From assembly GCA_937958885.1 (NCBI GenBank), contig CALGMT010000024.1, forward strand, positions 1 to 41,060: a stretch of 41,060 bases of DNA. The letters are read 5' to 3'. Below are positions 23,404 to 32,278 of the stretch, piece after piece (the first letter of the stretch is position 1; each line of letters starts with the position of its first letter). A program made the translations under genes and the position numbers. Source of the stretch: an uncultured bacterium. GTDB taxonomy: Bacteria; Verrucomicrobiota; Kiritimatiellia; CAIVKH01. A model generated the notes under the pieces. The model was given only the letters and a program-made list of their open reading frames with translations. It did no database searches and was not told the DNA's origin.

Positions 23404-24239
23404 CGCGGGTGATACATATTCGCGCCCGGCGCGGCTGGTTCGGTTTTGACGTGCGGGAGTTGATCGATTCCCGAGACGTTTTGTGGATGCTGGTGACCCG
23501 AGACTTGTCTGCTCTGTACAAGCAAACCGTGCTCGGTCCTCTTTGGTATGTCTTGCAGCCGTTGCTGATGACGGTTGTCTTTACAGTGATCTTCGGCCAT
23601 GTCGCCCGCATTCCGACAGACGGCATTCCGCCATTCCTGTTCTATTTGAGCGGGATTGTGTTCTGGAACTATTTTCAAGGCGTTCTTAATCACGCTGCGA
23701 CCTCCTTTTCAGCGCAATCGCACATCCTGACCAAAATCTACTTCCCGCGCTGGTGGATTCCGGTCTCGGGCGCCGTGATTCAGTTGGTCCATTTTGCGGT
23801 TCATTTTCTCTTGCTGGCGAGTTTTTATGTGTATTTTGCGGCGCGCGGAGCGGATGTGCGCCCGACCATTTGGATGGCGTCGATTCCGCTTCTGTTGCTG
23901 CAAACGGCGGCGGCCGCCCTCGGAGCCGGTTTGTTGATTTGCGCGGCGACGGTCAAATACCGCGATCTGCGCTTTGCCCTTCCGTTTCTCATTCAACTGG
24001 GCCTTTACCTGTCGCCGGTCGTATATCCGCTCTCGGCGGTTCCGGATAATCGCCTGCGCCTCCTGCTCTCGCTCAATCCGGTAACGTCGGTGATCGAAGC
24101 CGCGCGGCGCGGCATTACAGGGCAGGGAGCCGCGGACGCGGTCCTTATGGCATCCGGGCTGCTGGTGACGCTGTGTCTTCTCGCGCTCGGCGCGTTGCTG
24201 TTCAATCGCGCGCAGCGCACGTTTGTGGATACCCTATGA
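23400..24239 (+). CDS. wzm: Polysaccharide ABC transporter permease (Wzm family)
   Basis: 279 residues from ATG 23400 (ATGA with cysC). ABC-2 type permease of O-antigen or capsule export: a cytoplasmic amphipathic start (VRELIDSRDVLWMLVTRDLSALYKQ), then six hydrophobic segments between residues 50 and 275, with the family motif LGPLWYVLQPLLMTVVF and the re-entrant LIQLGLYLSPVVYPLS. Together with Wzt it exports the finished lipid-linked polysaccharide across the inner membrane. ATGA overlap with wzt. Confidence 0.93.
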   Translation: MTRVIHIRARRGWFGFDVRELIDSRDVLWMLVTRDLSALYKQTVLGPLWYVLQPLLMTVVFTVIFGHVARIPTDGIPPFLFYLSGIVFWNYFQGVLNHAATSFSAQSHILTKIYFPRWWIPVSGAVIQLVHFAVHFLLLASFYVYFAARGADVRPTIWMASIPLLLLQTAAAALGAGLLICAATVKYRDLRFALPFLIQLGLYLSPVVYPLSAVPDNRLRLLLSLNPVTSVIEAARRGITGQGAADAVLMASGLLVTLCLLALGALLFNRAQRTFVDTL

Positions 24240-25501
24240 GCGCGCCGGTCATCGAGTGCAGAAAACTGTCAAAGCGCTACCGCCTCGGCGCGATCGACCG
24301 CCACACGCTGGCGGACGAAGTGAAATGGATCTGGGCGCGTCTGCGCGGTCGCGATCCCGGCGCATTGTTCGGCCATATCAACAAACCAAGGCCGCCAGCC
24401 GGCCTCCACATCGCGCTCGACGAAGCGACGTTTGACGTATGCCCGGGGGAGGCGGTCGGATTGATCGGCCACAACGGCGCAGGAAAATCCACGCTGCTCA
24501 AGCTGTTGTCCCGCATCACCGATCCGACGTCGGGAGAGGCGTTTTTGCGCGGCCGCATCGGGTCGCTGTTGGAGGTGGGCACGGGTTTCCATCCCGACTT
24601 GACGGGACGCGAAAATATCTTCATGAGCGGCATCCTGCTCGGCATGCGGAAACAGGAGGTCAAGGCGTGCTTTGACGAAATTGTAGAATTTTCAGGCGTG
24701 GAGGCGTTCATCGATACGCCTGTCAAGCGCTACTCCAGCGGCATGTTTGTCCGGCTGGCCTTCGCCGTGGCGGCGCATTTGCGGACGGATATTCTGTTGA
24801 TCGACGAAGTCCTCGCGGTGGGCGATGCGGAGTTTCAACGCAAATGCCTCGGCAAAATGGAACGCGTCGCGAACAGCGGCCGCACGATTTTATTTGTGAG
24901 CCACAATCTCGCCTCCATCCGGAACCTCTGCAGTCGCGGAATTGTGCTCAGCCGCGGCAGGATCGTCTATGACGGCGCAGTCGGCGAAGCCGTTTCCCAC
25001 TACCTGCGCAGCTATACGGAAGAGATCGCAAAAGGCCGCTACCGAGCGTCTCCCGAGGCGTCAAGCCGGACCGATGCGTGGATCGAGGAAATCTGGTTGG
25101 AGTATCAGGGAAACCCATCGGGCGCCTGTGTGTCCGGCGAGGATGTCGATCTCGTGATGCGTTATCGCTCAACCCTCAGTGGCGTTCCGCTGCACGCCTC
25201 GTTCGCCATTTATGACGATGCGCACCAAAAGTTGCTTCAGTTGGGGCAGCAATATACGCAACCGGAGGGCGCCCGAGCTGCGTCAGAGGGCTGCATTCGA
25301 TGCCGCATCCCGCGCATCCCGCTCATGGCGGGCCGATACAAACTGAATGCCGCCCTGCATGTGCGGGGCGCGCTGGTCAGTCATGTTCAGGACGCCTTTT
25401 GGTTTGAGATCGAACCGGGCAACTTTTTCGGCAGCGGCTTTTTGCCGAATCCGGTCGAGACGCGCTTTCTGGTGAACCAGCATTGGCAGATCGAATCATG
25501 A
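24236..25501 (+). CDS. wzt: Polysaccharide ABC transporter ATPase with C-terminal glycan-binding domain (Wzt family)
   Basis: 421 residues from ATG 24236. Nucleotide-binding domain: Walker A GHNGAGKST at 78-86, the Wzt/TagH-specific GSLLEVGTGFHPDLTGREN, signature YSSGM, Walker B ILLIDEVLAVGDAEF and switch VSHNLASI. From about residue 285 a beta-rich C-terminal domain (ARTD-type spacing, VDLVMRYRSTL, HASFAIYDDAHQKLL, AGRYKLNAALHV) matches the Wzt carbohydrate-binding domain that recognises the capped polymer end. This places chain-length or cap recognition in the exporter. The stop overlaps the methyltransferase start by ATGA. Confidence 0.93.
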   Translation: MSAPVIECRKLSKRYRLGAIDRHTLADEVKWIWARLRGRDPGALFGHINKPRPPAGLHIALDEATFDVCPGEAVGLIGHNGAGKSTLLKLLSRITDPTSGEAFLRGRIGSLLEVGTGFHPDLTGRENIFMSGILLGMRKQEVKACFDEIVEFSGVEAFIDTPVKRYSSGMFVRLAFAVAAHLRTDILLIDEVLAVGDAEFQRKCLGKMERVANSGRTILFVSHNLASIRNLCSRGIVLSRGRIVYDGAVGEAVSHYLRSYTEEIAKGRYRASPEASSRTDAWIEEIWLEYQGNPSGACVSGEDVDLVMRYRSTLSGVPLHASFAIYDDAHQKLLQLGQQYTQPEGARAASEGCIRCRIPRIPLMAGRYKLNAALHVRGALVSHVQDAFWFEIEPGNFFGSGFLPNPVETRFLVNQHWQIES

Positions 25502-26163
25502 ATCCAACACGCGCCAGGCCGCGCATGCGCGACCGCCTTTATGCCGCACTTCTCGATCGCCTCGGTCTTCGCGAGGCGTATGAATTGACGCATCGCGGTT
25601 ATCTCGCGGAGCGCGGATGGTTCGCGTCGTTCGGCACGCAGCCGCCTTGCGATGGTCGTGGGCGTCCCGCGCCCTGGATCAATTATTCCGCCATCGAGTT
25701 TCTTGACGCACGCCTGTCCGCTTCGCTGCGCGTGTTCGAATATGGCGCGGGGCAGGGCACCCTCTGGTGGGCCTCGCGTGTGGCCGAGATTGTAGCGGTC
25801 GAACACGACTCAACGTGGGCGGAGCTGCTGCGGCCTCGCTTGCCGCCCAATGCCCGACTCTTGTCGATTCCGCTCGAGGCCGGTTACGTGCGCGCGATTG
25901 CGCAGGCGGGGGGCGTATTTGATGTGGTGCTGGTCGACGGACGCGAGCGCGTTGCCTGCGCAGGCGTCGCATTCGATTATCTTTCGCCAAACGGCGTCTT
26001 GCTCTTGGACGACGCAGAACGCGATCGGTATCGCCCGGTATTTGAAGCCGCCCGAGCCCGAAATTACCGCAATATCGTGATCAGCGGTATGAAGCCCAAA
26101 AGTTTCGATGCCAGTTCGCTGGCGATGTTCTATCGGTCAGATAACAATGTCCTCGGCATCTAA
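25498..26163 (+). CDS. Class I SAM-dependent methyltransferase-like protein
   Basis: 221 residues from ATG 25498 (ATGA with wzt). Motif I is VFEYGAGQGTLWWASRV (residues 81-97), followed by IVAVEHDSTWAELLRPRL with an acidic SAM-ribose residue, and FDVVLVDGRER near 141 as the post-motif Asp strand. It is likely to modify a sugar residue or the polymer end; methyl caps are recognised by some Wzt C-terminal domains, which fits its position next to wzt, but this is inference. It overlaps the next gene by 17 nt. Confidence 0.75.
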   Translation: MNPTRARPRMRDRLYAALLDRLGLREAYELTHRGYLAERGWFASFGTQPPCDGRGRPAPWINYSAIEFLDARLSASLRVFEYGAGQGTLWWASRVAEIVAVEHDSTWAELLRPRLPPNARLLSIPLEAGYVRAIAQAGGVFDVVLVDGRERVACAGVAFDYLSPNGVLLLDDAERDRYRPVFEAARARNYRNIVISGMKPKSFDASSLAMFYRSDNNVLGI

Positions 26164-28228
26164 AACCCACGCGGCCCCTCCATCGGGCGATTCCTTTGCG
26201 ATCACGGTCCTGATCCCTGTTCGGAATTATGGCTATTTTTTGCGCGAGGCCCTCGACAGCGCCCTCTCGCAGATCGAACCGAGCGACGCGGTGCTGGTGG
26301 TGGACGACGGATCAACGGACGATACGCCGCGCATTGTGCAGGAGTATCGCGATTATGTGCGCGCGATGCAAACGGGCGGAATCGGCGTGTACGCTGTGCG
26401 GCAGCGCGCCTTGGAAACAATCAATACGCCGTGGTTTTTTAACTTGGATGCGGACAACCGATTGCGGCCTCGCGCGCTCGCGCGTCTGCGCGAGGCGGCC
26501 CTCCGCCACTCGGACTGTCCGGACGCCGCATTTTTTTATCCTTCGATTCATCGCGTGGGGCAGGGCAGCAACAAGCGAATCGCGGCCGAGCCATACGATT
26601 TGTCGGGCCTCATAATCAGAAATCGGCTGGATATGAATGCCTTGATCCGCACGGAGGCGGCGCGCGCGGTCGGATTTGATCCTGATCTGCGAGCACAGGG
26701 CGACTACGATTTCTTTTTGCGCGCAATCAAGCAGGGCTATCGCGGCGTCCCGGTCCCGGAGGCCGTCGTGTACTACCGCGTCCATCCCGACAGCATTTCA
26801 CAGACCATGCGCAGAACGGCACAACACACCAGCGTCTGGCGCCGGCTCATGCGCAAGCATGCGGACCTCTACACCCCCGCCGATCGCGCGAAATCGCGGC
26901 TGGAATTGCGCAATCGCATCTGCCTTTCTCTCATCGCGGCCCGCAATCCTCATGCGGGACCCGGCGTGCGGTTGCGGCAGTTGAGCCGCTTCTTTCTTTA
27001 TGGCGCGCGACATGCCGAGTTTCAGCGCCAACTGGCGTACACCTGGTCGCCGGCGCGTTATTTCCAAGCCTGCGTTTCGCCGTGCGACCTCTTTTACCTA
27101 TTCCCGCATCAATACTGGCTGGCGGAGGCGCTCGATCTCTATGAAGGTGGAGAGACTTCCGTAGCGGTCGATGACATGCTCGGGTATGCGCACGCAGGCG
27201 CATGGGGATGGAAAACCGACCACAACCTTCGCTATCATCCTTTGATACAGAGCGACGTGCAACAGGCCGATATCGCTTCGCTCACGGCCGAAATCCAAAA
27301 GCTGGCATGGCAGGCGCGCCGCGCCGCGTGCATTATCGCGGCGACGGCTGAATGGGGTGTCGCCGCAGCCATCGCGATGCAGCGAGGTCGGTGGCGTCGC
27401 CCGCTGGTCATGGCGTGGCGCTCGAACTCCTCCACCTCTGCGCTGCTCGAGGATGCGCGCTATCGCAGATGCATCGTGGAAGCAGATCGTGTGCTGACCT
27501 GGAATCGCGCCGACTTCGATCAGCTCGCCGCGGCAGGGTGCCCGGCATCCGCGCTTCGTCTGCTGCCGCCTGCAGTGGACGGCACATTCTGGAGCGCGGA
27601 AGCTGATGCGCGCACATTCGCTGCCTATGATGCCCTGACGATCGGCGAGGCGAATTGGGTGGATCTCCCGCGTCTCTGCGCGCTCGCCCGACGGGCGCCC
27701 AGCCGACGATTCGCCGTGCATCTGCTGGGCGCGGAGTCGGCGGCCGGTGTACCGATGCCGGAGAATCTGCGAGTGTTCGGTTCGATTCCGTACACCACCA
27801 TGCGCGCGCGGATGCAGGCCGCGCGCGCAATCGTACTGCCGATCCACGCGAATAAAATGGGGTGCGCGCAGCCATGGCTGCTGCGCGCGTTATCCATGCG
27901 CAAGCCTGTGCTTGTGATGGGTTGTGCCGGCGAAGACATACGCGAATGGGGGGCGTGCGAGGCTTTTGAATGGATACCCTCGGCGGACGAGGCCGCGTGT
28001 GCCCGCCGGTTGGATGCCATACTCGCTTCTCCTCGACCGAAGCAGGGCACCTCCTCATTTCTACAAGGCGCCGCATCCGACATGGAATACCCCTTCGCGC
28101 CGCTGTTTTCGCTTCTTCCGATACCGCCACGGGGAGGCGCGCCGACCGTTGTGAAGGGCTATTGTTCGCCGGCGGGCAGGCCGCAAACATCGGACCTGAA
28201 CAAGAACAAGGAATCCGCACCATGTTGA
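26147..28228 (+). CDS. Bifunctional glycosyltransferase: GT2 (GT-A) fused to a GT-B-like domain
   Basis: 693 residues from ATG 26147; the 17-nt overlap with the upstream gene supports this start over an earlier one. N-terminal GT2 domain: ITVLIPVRNYGYFLREAL, VLVVDDGSTDDTP and the acidic NLDADN near 98, followed by QGDYDFFLRAIKQGY around 200. After a helical linker, residues 375-650 look like a GT-B enzyme: ADRVLTWNRADFDQLAAAGCP and the acidic-poor LRALSMRKPVLVM. The donor-site ExxE of GT4 is not obvious, so the second domain may be degenerate. The Lys/Asn-rich tail may be a disordered end. It may add two successive sugars. Confidence 0.8.
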   Translation: MSSASKTHAAPPSGDSFAITVLIPVRNYGYFLREALDSALSQIEPSDAVLVVDDGSTDDTPRIVQEYRDYVRAMQTGGIGVYAVRQRALETINTPWFFNLDADNRLRPRALARLREAALRHSDCPDAAFFYPSIHRVGQGSNKRIAAEPYDLSGLIIRNRLDMNALIRTEAARAVGFDPDLRAQGDYDFFLRAIKQGYRGVPVPEAVVYYRVHPDSISQTMRRTAQHTSVWRRLMRKHADLYTPADRAKSRLELRNRICLSLIAARNPHAGPGVRLRQLSRFFLYGARHAEFQRQLAYTWSPARYFQACVSPCDLFYLFPHQYWLAEALDLYEGGETSVAVDDMLGYAHAGAWGWKTDHNLRYHPLIQSDVQQADIASLTAEIQKLAWQARRAACIIAATAEWGVAAAIAMQRGRWRRPLVMAWRSNSSTSALLEDARYRRCIVEADRVLTWNRADFDQLAAAGCPASALRLLPPAVDGTFWSAEADARTFAAYDALTIGEANWVDLPRLCALARRAPSRRFAVHLLGAESAAGVPMPENLRVFGSIPYTTMRARMQAARAIVLPIHANKMGCAQPWLLRALSMRKPVLVMGCAGEDIREWGACEAFEWIPSADEAACARRLDAILASPRPKQGTSSFLQGAASDMEYPFAPLFSLLPIPPRGGAPTVVKGYCSPAGRPQTSDLNKNKESAPC

Positions 28229-28908
28229 TCAAGCCGCATCACCTTGAATGGATGCGCCGGCGCCTCATAAACGCCGCGCGCCGGCGCTGCCCCGGATTAA
28301 GCCCCCGCCGCTGGTCGAATGCGGAATTGCGGCGCTGGGGTCGGCTATACGACGGCGCGATCGTCAATGTGTCCGCATGGCGCGACGAGGATAAGGAGGG
28401 CGGCCGCTACCGCGACTATTTCCCCCATGCAACTTCATACGCAATGACCAACTACTGGGGATCCGCGTCCGAAAACGACGGGCACCCTGAGGCGAAGTTC
28501 TTCGATATTCAAAACGAAACCCCGTCGGAAATGCGCGGACGCTTTGACGTCGTCCTCGCGCACACCGTGCTGGAGCACGTCTATGATGTCCGCCTGGCAA
28601 TCGCGAATATCGCCGCGCCGACGCGCGATACCATGATCCTGATCGTGCCGTTCGCCCAGGACGAACATTACACCGGCTCGCTGTATGGCGATTATTGGCG
28701 GATGACGCCGCTCGGCATGAAACGAGCTGTGGAGGAGCAGGGCTTGTCGCTCCTGTACGTGGCGTCGAACGATACACCATGGTATCCGATCTATCTCTTC
28801 TGTATCGCCTCCCGCCGGCCGGAAAAATGGGCGGGTATATTTCCGCCCATCGATTGGGATCGGAGCATCGGCCGGTCCGTGTACGTCTATCCGGACGCAG
28901 CATGGTGA
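28222..28908 (+). CDS. Methyltransferase-like protein with eroded SAM motif I
   Basis: 228 residues from ATG 28222, overlapping the previous stop by 7 nt. FDVVLAHTVLEHVYDVRLAIANI (residues 112-134) is the motif of Methyltransf_11-type enzymes, and LILIVPFAQDEHYTGS-like sequence follows. The glycine-rich motif I expected about 30 residues earlier is not seen; instead there is SYAMTNYWGSASENDG. The protein may thus bind its cofactor weakly or act in another way. Acceptor unknown, presumably the polysaccharide made by this operon. Confidence 0.65.
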   Translation: MLIKPHHLEWMRRRLINAARRRCPGLSPRRWSNAELRRWGRLYDGAIVNVSAWRDEDKEGGRYRDYFPHATSYAMTNYWGSASENDGHPEAKFFDIQNETPSEMRGRFDVVLAHTVLEHVYDVRLAIANIAAPTRDTMILIVPFAQDEHYTGSLYGDYWRMTPLGMKRAVEEQGLSLLYVASNDTPWYPIYLFCIASRRPEKWAGIFPPIDWDRSIGRSVYVYPDAAW

Positions 28909-28911
28909 AGT

Positions 28912-30051
28912 GTGCGCGCCAACCCACCAGAAGGTATAATCTTGTTTCTCTACCGCGACTCTGCTTTGCGGCGCGACGCGCTCGACGCACCGCTGGGAAA
29001 TCCCTCGCGGTACAGTTTGTACGGCGCGGATGTGCTGGCCGAGCGCGGGCATCGCGTCGCATGGCGCATCGCCAATTCAGGGCCTGAACGCCGCCGCTAT
29101 CACTGGCCCGGCTATGTCTGCGATCGCGCGCTAAAGACCCTGGGGTGGCCTGGCGGCTTGTTTGCATCCGCTCTGGCGATGCTGTCCGATATCCGCAGGT
29201 CGAGCGTCGTCGTTTCGACCGTCGATTCGATCGGGATTCCGTTGCTCTGGTTTCGACGCATCGGACTTTTTTCGGCACCGCTGATCTATATCAGTGTCGG
29301 ATTTCCAGAGCGCCTCGCGGCGCTGTCTGATCGATTTCGCCGTCTATATGCGCGCTTGCTGCGTCAGGCAAGCGCCGTGGTGGCCTTTGGTTTTCAAGAG
29401 GCCGAACAGTTGCGGGCGCTGATGGGATCGCGCTTCGCTCATCGCGTCCACTTCGTGCCCTTTGGGGCGCACGATGCATTCCTTCGCCGTTACAGCGCTG
29501 AACAGATCGATCCTGTGGATGTGTTGTCGATCGGCGCGGATCTGCAGCGCGATTTCGCTCTACTGCTGAAGATCGCCGCGCGTCGTCCCGAGTGGTCCTT
29601 CGAACTGATCGCGGGCGCCGATCAGGCGAAGAACATCGAACATCTCCCGTCAAATCTGCGTCTTCTGCGCGACATCCCGTTGGCGGAAGTACGGGATCGA
29701 ATGATGGCGGCAAGGCTCATTGCGTTGCCGGTGCGAGAGAACAGTTACTCCGGCGCAACGACCACGCTGCTGCAGGCGATGGCGCTCGGCTGTCCGGTCG
29801 TTGTCAGCCGCGTCGGCGCTATTCGCGAAGGGTATGGATTCAACGACGGCGAGCATCTGCGGTGGGTGGAACCCGGCGACGCCGCGGCCTTCGAAGAGGC
29901 GCTGGCAGAGCTGCTGGCCGACGAAAAGCGCCGGCGCGCGATCGGGACGTCGGCCGCTCGTCATGTCGCCCGCGAACATTCGTGGACGCGCTTTGTTGAT
30001 CGCCTCGAAGATGTCATCAACACGGTGTTGCAGGAGCGCCGCGCGGCATGA
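28912..30051 (+). CDS. Glycosyltransferase family 4
   Basis: 379 residues from GTG 28912, 3 nt after the previous stop. GT-B fold with an N-terminal acceptor domain (GIILFLYRDSALRR, then STVDSIGIPLLWF) and a C-terminal donor domain: VDVLSIGADLQRDFALLLKIAARRP, IPLAEVRDRMMAARLIALPV and the loop YSGATTTLLQAMALGCPVVVS. The acidic E of the usual E-x7-E is replaced in this loop by Gly/Ala-Thr residues, as in several GT4 relatives. ATGA overlap with the next gene. Confidence 0.82.
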   Translation: MRANPPEGIILFLYRDSALRRDALDAPLGNPSRYSLYGADVLAERGHRVAWRIANSGPERRRYHWPGYVCDRALKTLGWPGGLFASALAMLSDIRRSSVVVSTVDSIGIPLLWFRRIGLFSAPLIYISVGFPERLAALSDRFRRLYARLLRQASAVVAFGFQEAEQLRALMGSRFAHRVHFVPFGAHDAFLRRYSAEQIDPVDVLSIGADLQRDFALLLKIAARRPEWSFELIAGADQAKNIEHLPSNLRLLRDIPLAEVRDRMMAARLIALPVRENSYSGATTTLLQAMALGCPVVVSRVGAIREGYGFNDGEHLRWVEPGDAAAFEEALAELLADEKRRRAIGTSAARHVAREHSWTRFVDRLEDVINTVLQERRAA

Positions 30052-31139
30052 AGATTGAGATATTCGAGCCGGAGCTCATTACGCGAAGGGGATTCAACGG
30101 ATTCCATCGCTACTATCTTTCCGCGCTCGTCGCGCACGCGGGCGCGCGTCCGACGAATGAGCCGCGCCCGGTACCGCGCCTGCGGGTTCCGCGCGAACAT
30201 GAGAGCGCATGGATTCGCTGCGATGATGCGCTGATATTTTTCGACATGAGCGACCATGTTCAGCTCATCGATTTTGAGGCCTTGCGCAAATGCGCGGTGT
30301 ATTTCAAGGCCAACTGGTATCCCGCCGTCGCACATCGGCTGCTGCGCGAGCGCGGCGAACCGGAATTAGTCTCGCGCATGGCGCCCTTTCTCTTTTTCTC
30401 CGAGGGACTCGATGACTTCATACGCGATGCCCGCCGCCGTCGTTTCTGGCGGACCGATCGGCCCCGCTACGATATTTGTTTCGTTATGGGCGTCTATGAA
30501 AACCTGATTCGGCTCGGTCGGCGCTCGCCCTTTGAATCCGACGGCGAGCCCCTGACGCCGGCCGCGTGTCATTTTTGGATTCGCAAGCATGTTGCCGAAG
30601 CGCTGAAATCTCGCTTTCGCGGTTATTATCGGCTCGTCAGTCGAGCGAATCCTGCGATTGAGGACGGCGTCCATGTGCGGTCCAACATCAATCGCCGTGC
30701 GTTTTCCCGCCGCATGTCGGACGGTCGCATCACCGCCGTATGCACGCTCCCGCATGCCGTATTCCCCTGGAAGGTATCCGAGAGTTTTGTGCTGGGGCGT
30801 CCCATCTTGCTGGACCGCGAGCCGATCACGGTGACGCCGGATGCCTTTTGCCCGCGCAAGGGCGAGCACTACCTCACGTTGCTGGACGACCGAACGGAGC
30901 CGGACCCCGTCGCCCGATGGGAGGATCCGCGCAGCTATCGCGTGCTGCCGCGCATACGGATCGATCAGATTGACGCTGCTGCCGAATCGTTGCGCACGGC
31001 GATTGAAGACCGCGCCCGGCTTCGGGCGATGGGCGAGAGCTGCCGCGCCTTCGCGGAGCGCGCCTATCGGCCGGAGCGCGTGGCCGGCTATATTTGTGAT
31101 ACGATTCGCGCGCGATTGAATGCGGAGCCGACGCGATGA
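30048..31139 (+). CDS. Glycosyltransferase-like protein of unrecognised family
   Basis: 363 residues; ATG overlaps the preceding stop (ATGA) and its own stop overlaps wecB by ATGA. I see no clear donor motif. Segments such as YDICFVMGVYENLIRLGRR, ITAVCTLPHAVFPWKVSESFVLGRPILLDREPI and the C-terminal AIEDRARLRAMGESCRAFAERAYRPERVAGYI resemble the donor half of GT4-like or exostosin-like proteins (a final helix with repeated Arg/Glu is usual). The lack of a glycine-rich N-terminal loop argues for an atypical enzyme. Assigned by context and partial motifs only. Confidence 0.5.
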   Translation: MKIEIFEPELITRRGFNGFHRYYLSALVAHAGARPTNEPRPVPRLRVPREHESAWIRCDDALIFFDMSDHVQLIDFEALRKCAVYFKANWYPAVAHRLLRERGEPELVSRMAPFLFFSEGLDDFIRDARRRRFWRTDRPRYDICFVMGVYENLIRLGRRSPFESDGEPLTPAACHFWIRKHVAEALKSRFRGYYRLVSRANPAIEDGVHVRSNINRRAFSRRMSDGRITAVCTLPHAVFPWKVSESFVLGRPILLDREPITVTPDAFCPRKGEHYLTLLDDRTEPDPVARWEDPRSYRVLPRIRIDQIDAAAESLRTAIEDRARLRAMGESCRAFAERAYRPERVAGYICDTIRARLNAEPTR

Positions 31140-32278
31140 AATCCATCATGCTCATCTTGGGCACGCGCCCCGAGGCGATCAAGCTGGCGCCGGTGTGGCA
31201 GGAACTGCATCGGCGCCGCGCGCGCATCCGCACGACGGTGTGCGTGACGGGCCAACATCGCGAAATGCTCGACCCGATGCTCCGGTTCTTCGGGATTCGC
31301 CCCGATATCGATCTGAAGGTGATGCGCCGTAACCAGCCGCTCAACGTGCTGCTTGGGAGGCTGGTTTCTGGTATCGATCACGTCCTGGAATCCGCGCGCC
31401 CGGATTGGCTCGTCGTACAAGGCGACACCACCACGGTGATGGCGGCGTGTCTTGCGGCCTATCATCGCGGCGTTTCGATCGCGCATGTGGAGGCCGGTTT
31501 GAGAACGGGCGACAAGCGCGCGCCATTTCCGGAAGAGATCAACCGCCGGGTGGCCGGCGCGGTCGCGGATATGCATTTCGCGCCAACGCAGGCTGCCGTG
31601 CAAAACCTGCGCCGTGAAGGCGTGCGCGCCGAACGCATTGCGCTGGTTGGAAATACGGTGGTGGATGCGCTGATGGCGGCGGCGCGTCGTGTGCGGCGCG
31701 ATCCGCCCGCGCTGCCGCCCGGTGTGCCGCCGCGTCGGCATGGTCGAAAGCTGCTTCTGGTCACAGGCCATCGCCGCGAAAACTTTGGCGACGGTTTCGA
31801 CCAGATTTGCGCGGCGCTGCGGGATATTTCCGAGCGCGCGCCGGACGTGGAGATCGTTTATCCGGTCCACCTCAACCCCAACGTGCGCGCGCCGGTACTG
31901 CGCGCGCTCGGCGGCGCGCCCCGCATTCAGTTGATTGAGCCCGTGGAGTATCCGGTCATGGTTGCGCTGCTTCGTCGCGCATGGCTCGTGCTGACCGATT
32001 CCGGCGGTATCCAGGAGGAGGCTCCGACATTCGGCGTGCCCTGTCTCGTCATGCGCGATGTGACGGAACGGCCCGAAGGCGTGCGGCGCGGCGTCGCCAA
32101 ACTGGTGGGCGCAAACCGCGCGAACATCGTCGATCAGACGTTGCGCCTATATCGCGATCCGGATGCTTACCAACGGATGGCATCGGGCGGTAATCCGTAC
32201 GGCGATGGGCGGTCGGCTCGGCGTATTGCCGATTGGTTGGAGAACGGAACATGCGATCGTTTCCAGGAAGGGGCATAG
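31136..32278 (+). CDS. wecB: UDP-N-acetylglucosamine 2-epimerase (non-hydrolysing)
   Basis: 380 residues, the family length. It interconverts UDP-GlcNAc and UDP-ManNAc in the cytosol. Signatures: ILGTRPEAIKLAPV at 7-20, QGDTTTVMAACLA, VEAGLRTGDKRAPFPEEINRR, VGNTVVDAL, the substrate loop TGHRREN, YPVHLNPNVR and TDSGGIQEEAP with the conserved Glu pair. It supplies ManNAc, or ManNAcA if a dehydrogenase exists elsewhere, to the surface glycan. Overlaps the next gene by 28 nt. Confidence 0.95.
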   Translation: MKSIMLILGTRPEAIKLAPVWQELHRRRARIRTTVCVTGQHREMLDPMLRFFGIRPDIDLKVMRRNQPLNVLLGRLVSGIDHVLESARPDWLVVQGDTTTVMAACLAAYHRGVSIAHVEAGLRTGDKRAPFPEEINRRVAGAVADMHFAPTQAAVQNLRREGVRAERIALVGNTVVDALMAAARRVRRDPPALPPGVPPRRHGRKLLLVTGHRRENFGDGFDQICAALRDISERAPDVEIVYPVHLNPNVRAPVLRALGGAPRIQLIEPVEYPVMVALLRRAWLVLTDSGGIQEEAPTFGVPCLVMRDVTERPEGVRRGVAKLVGANRANIVDQTLRLYRDPDAYQRMASGGNPYGDGRSARRIADWLENGTCDRFQEGA

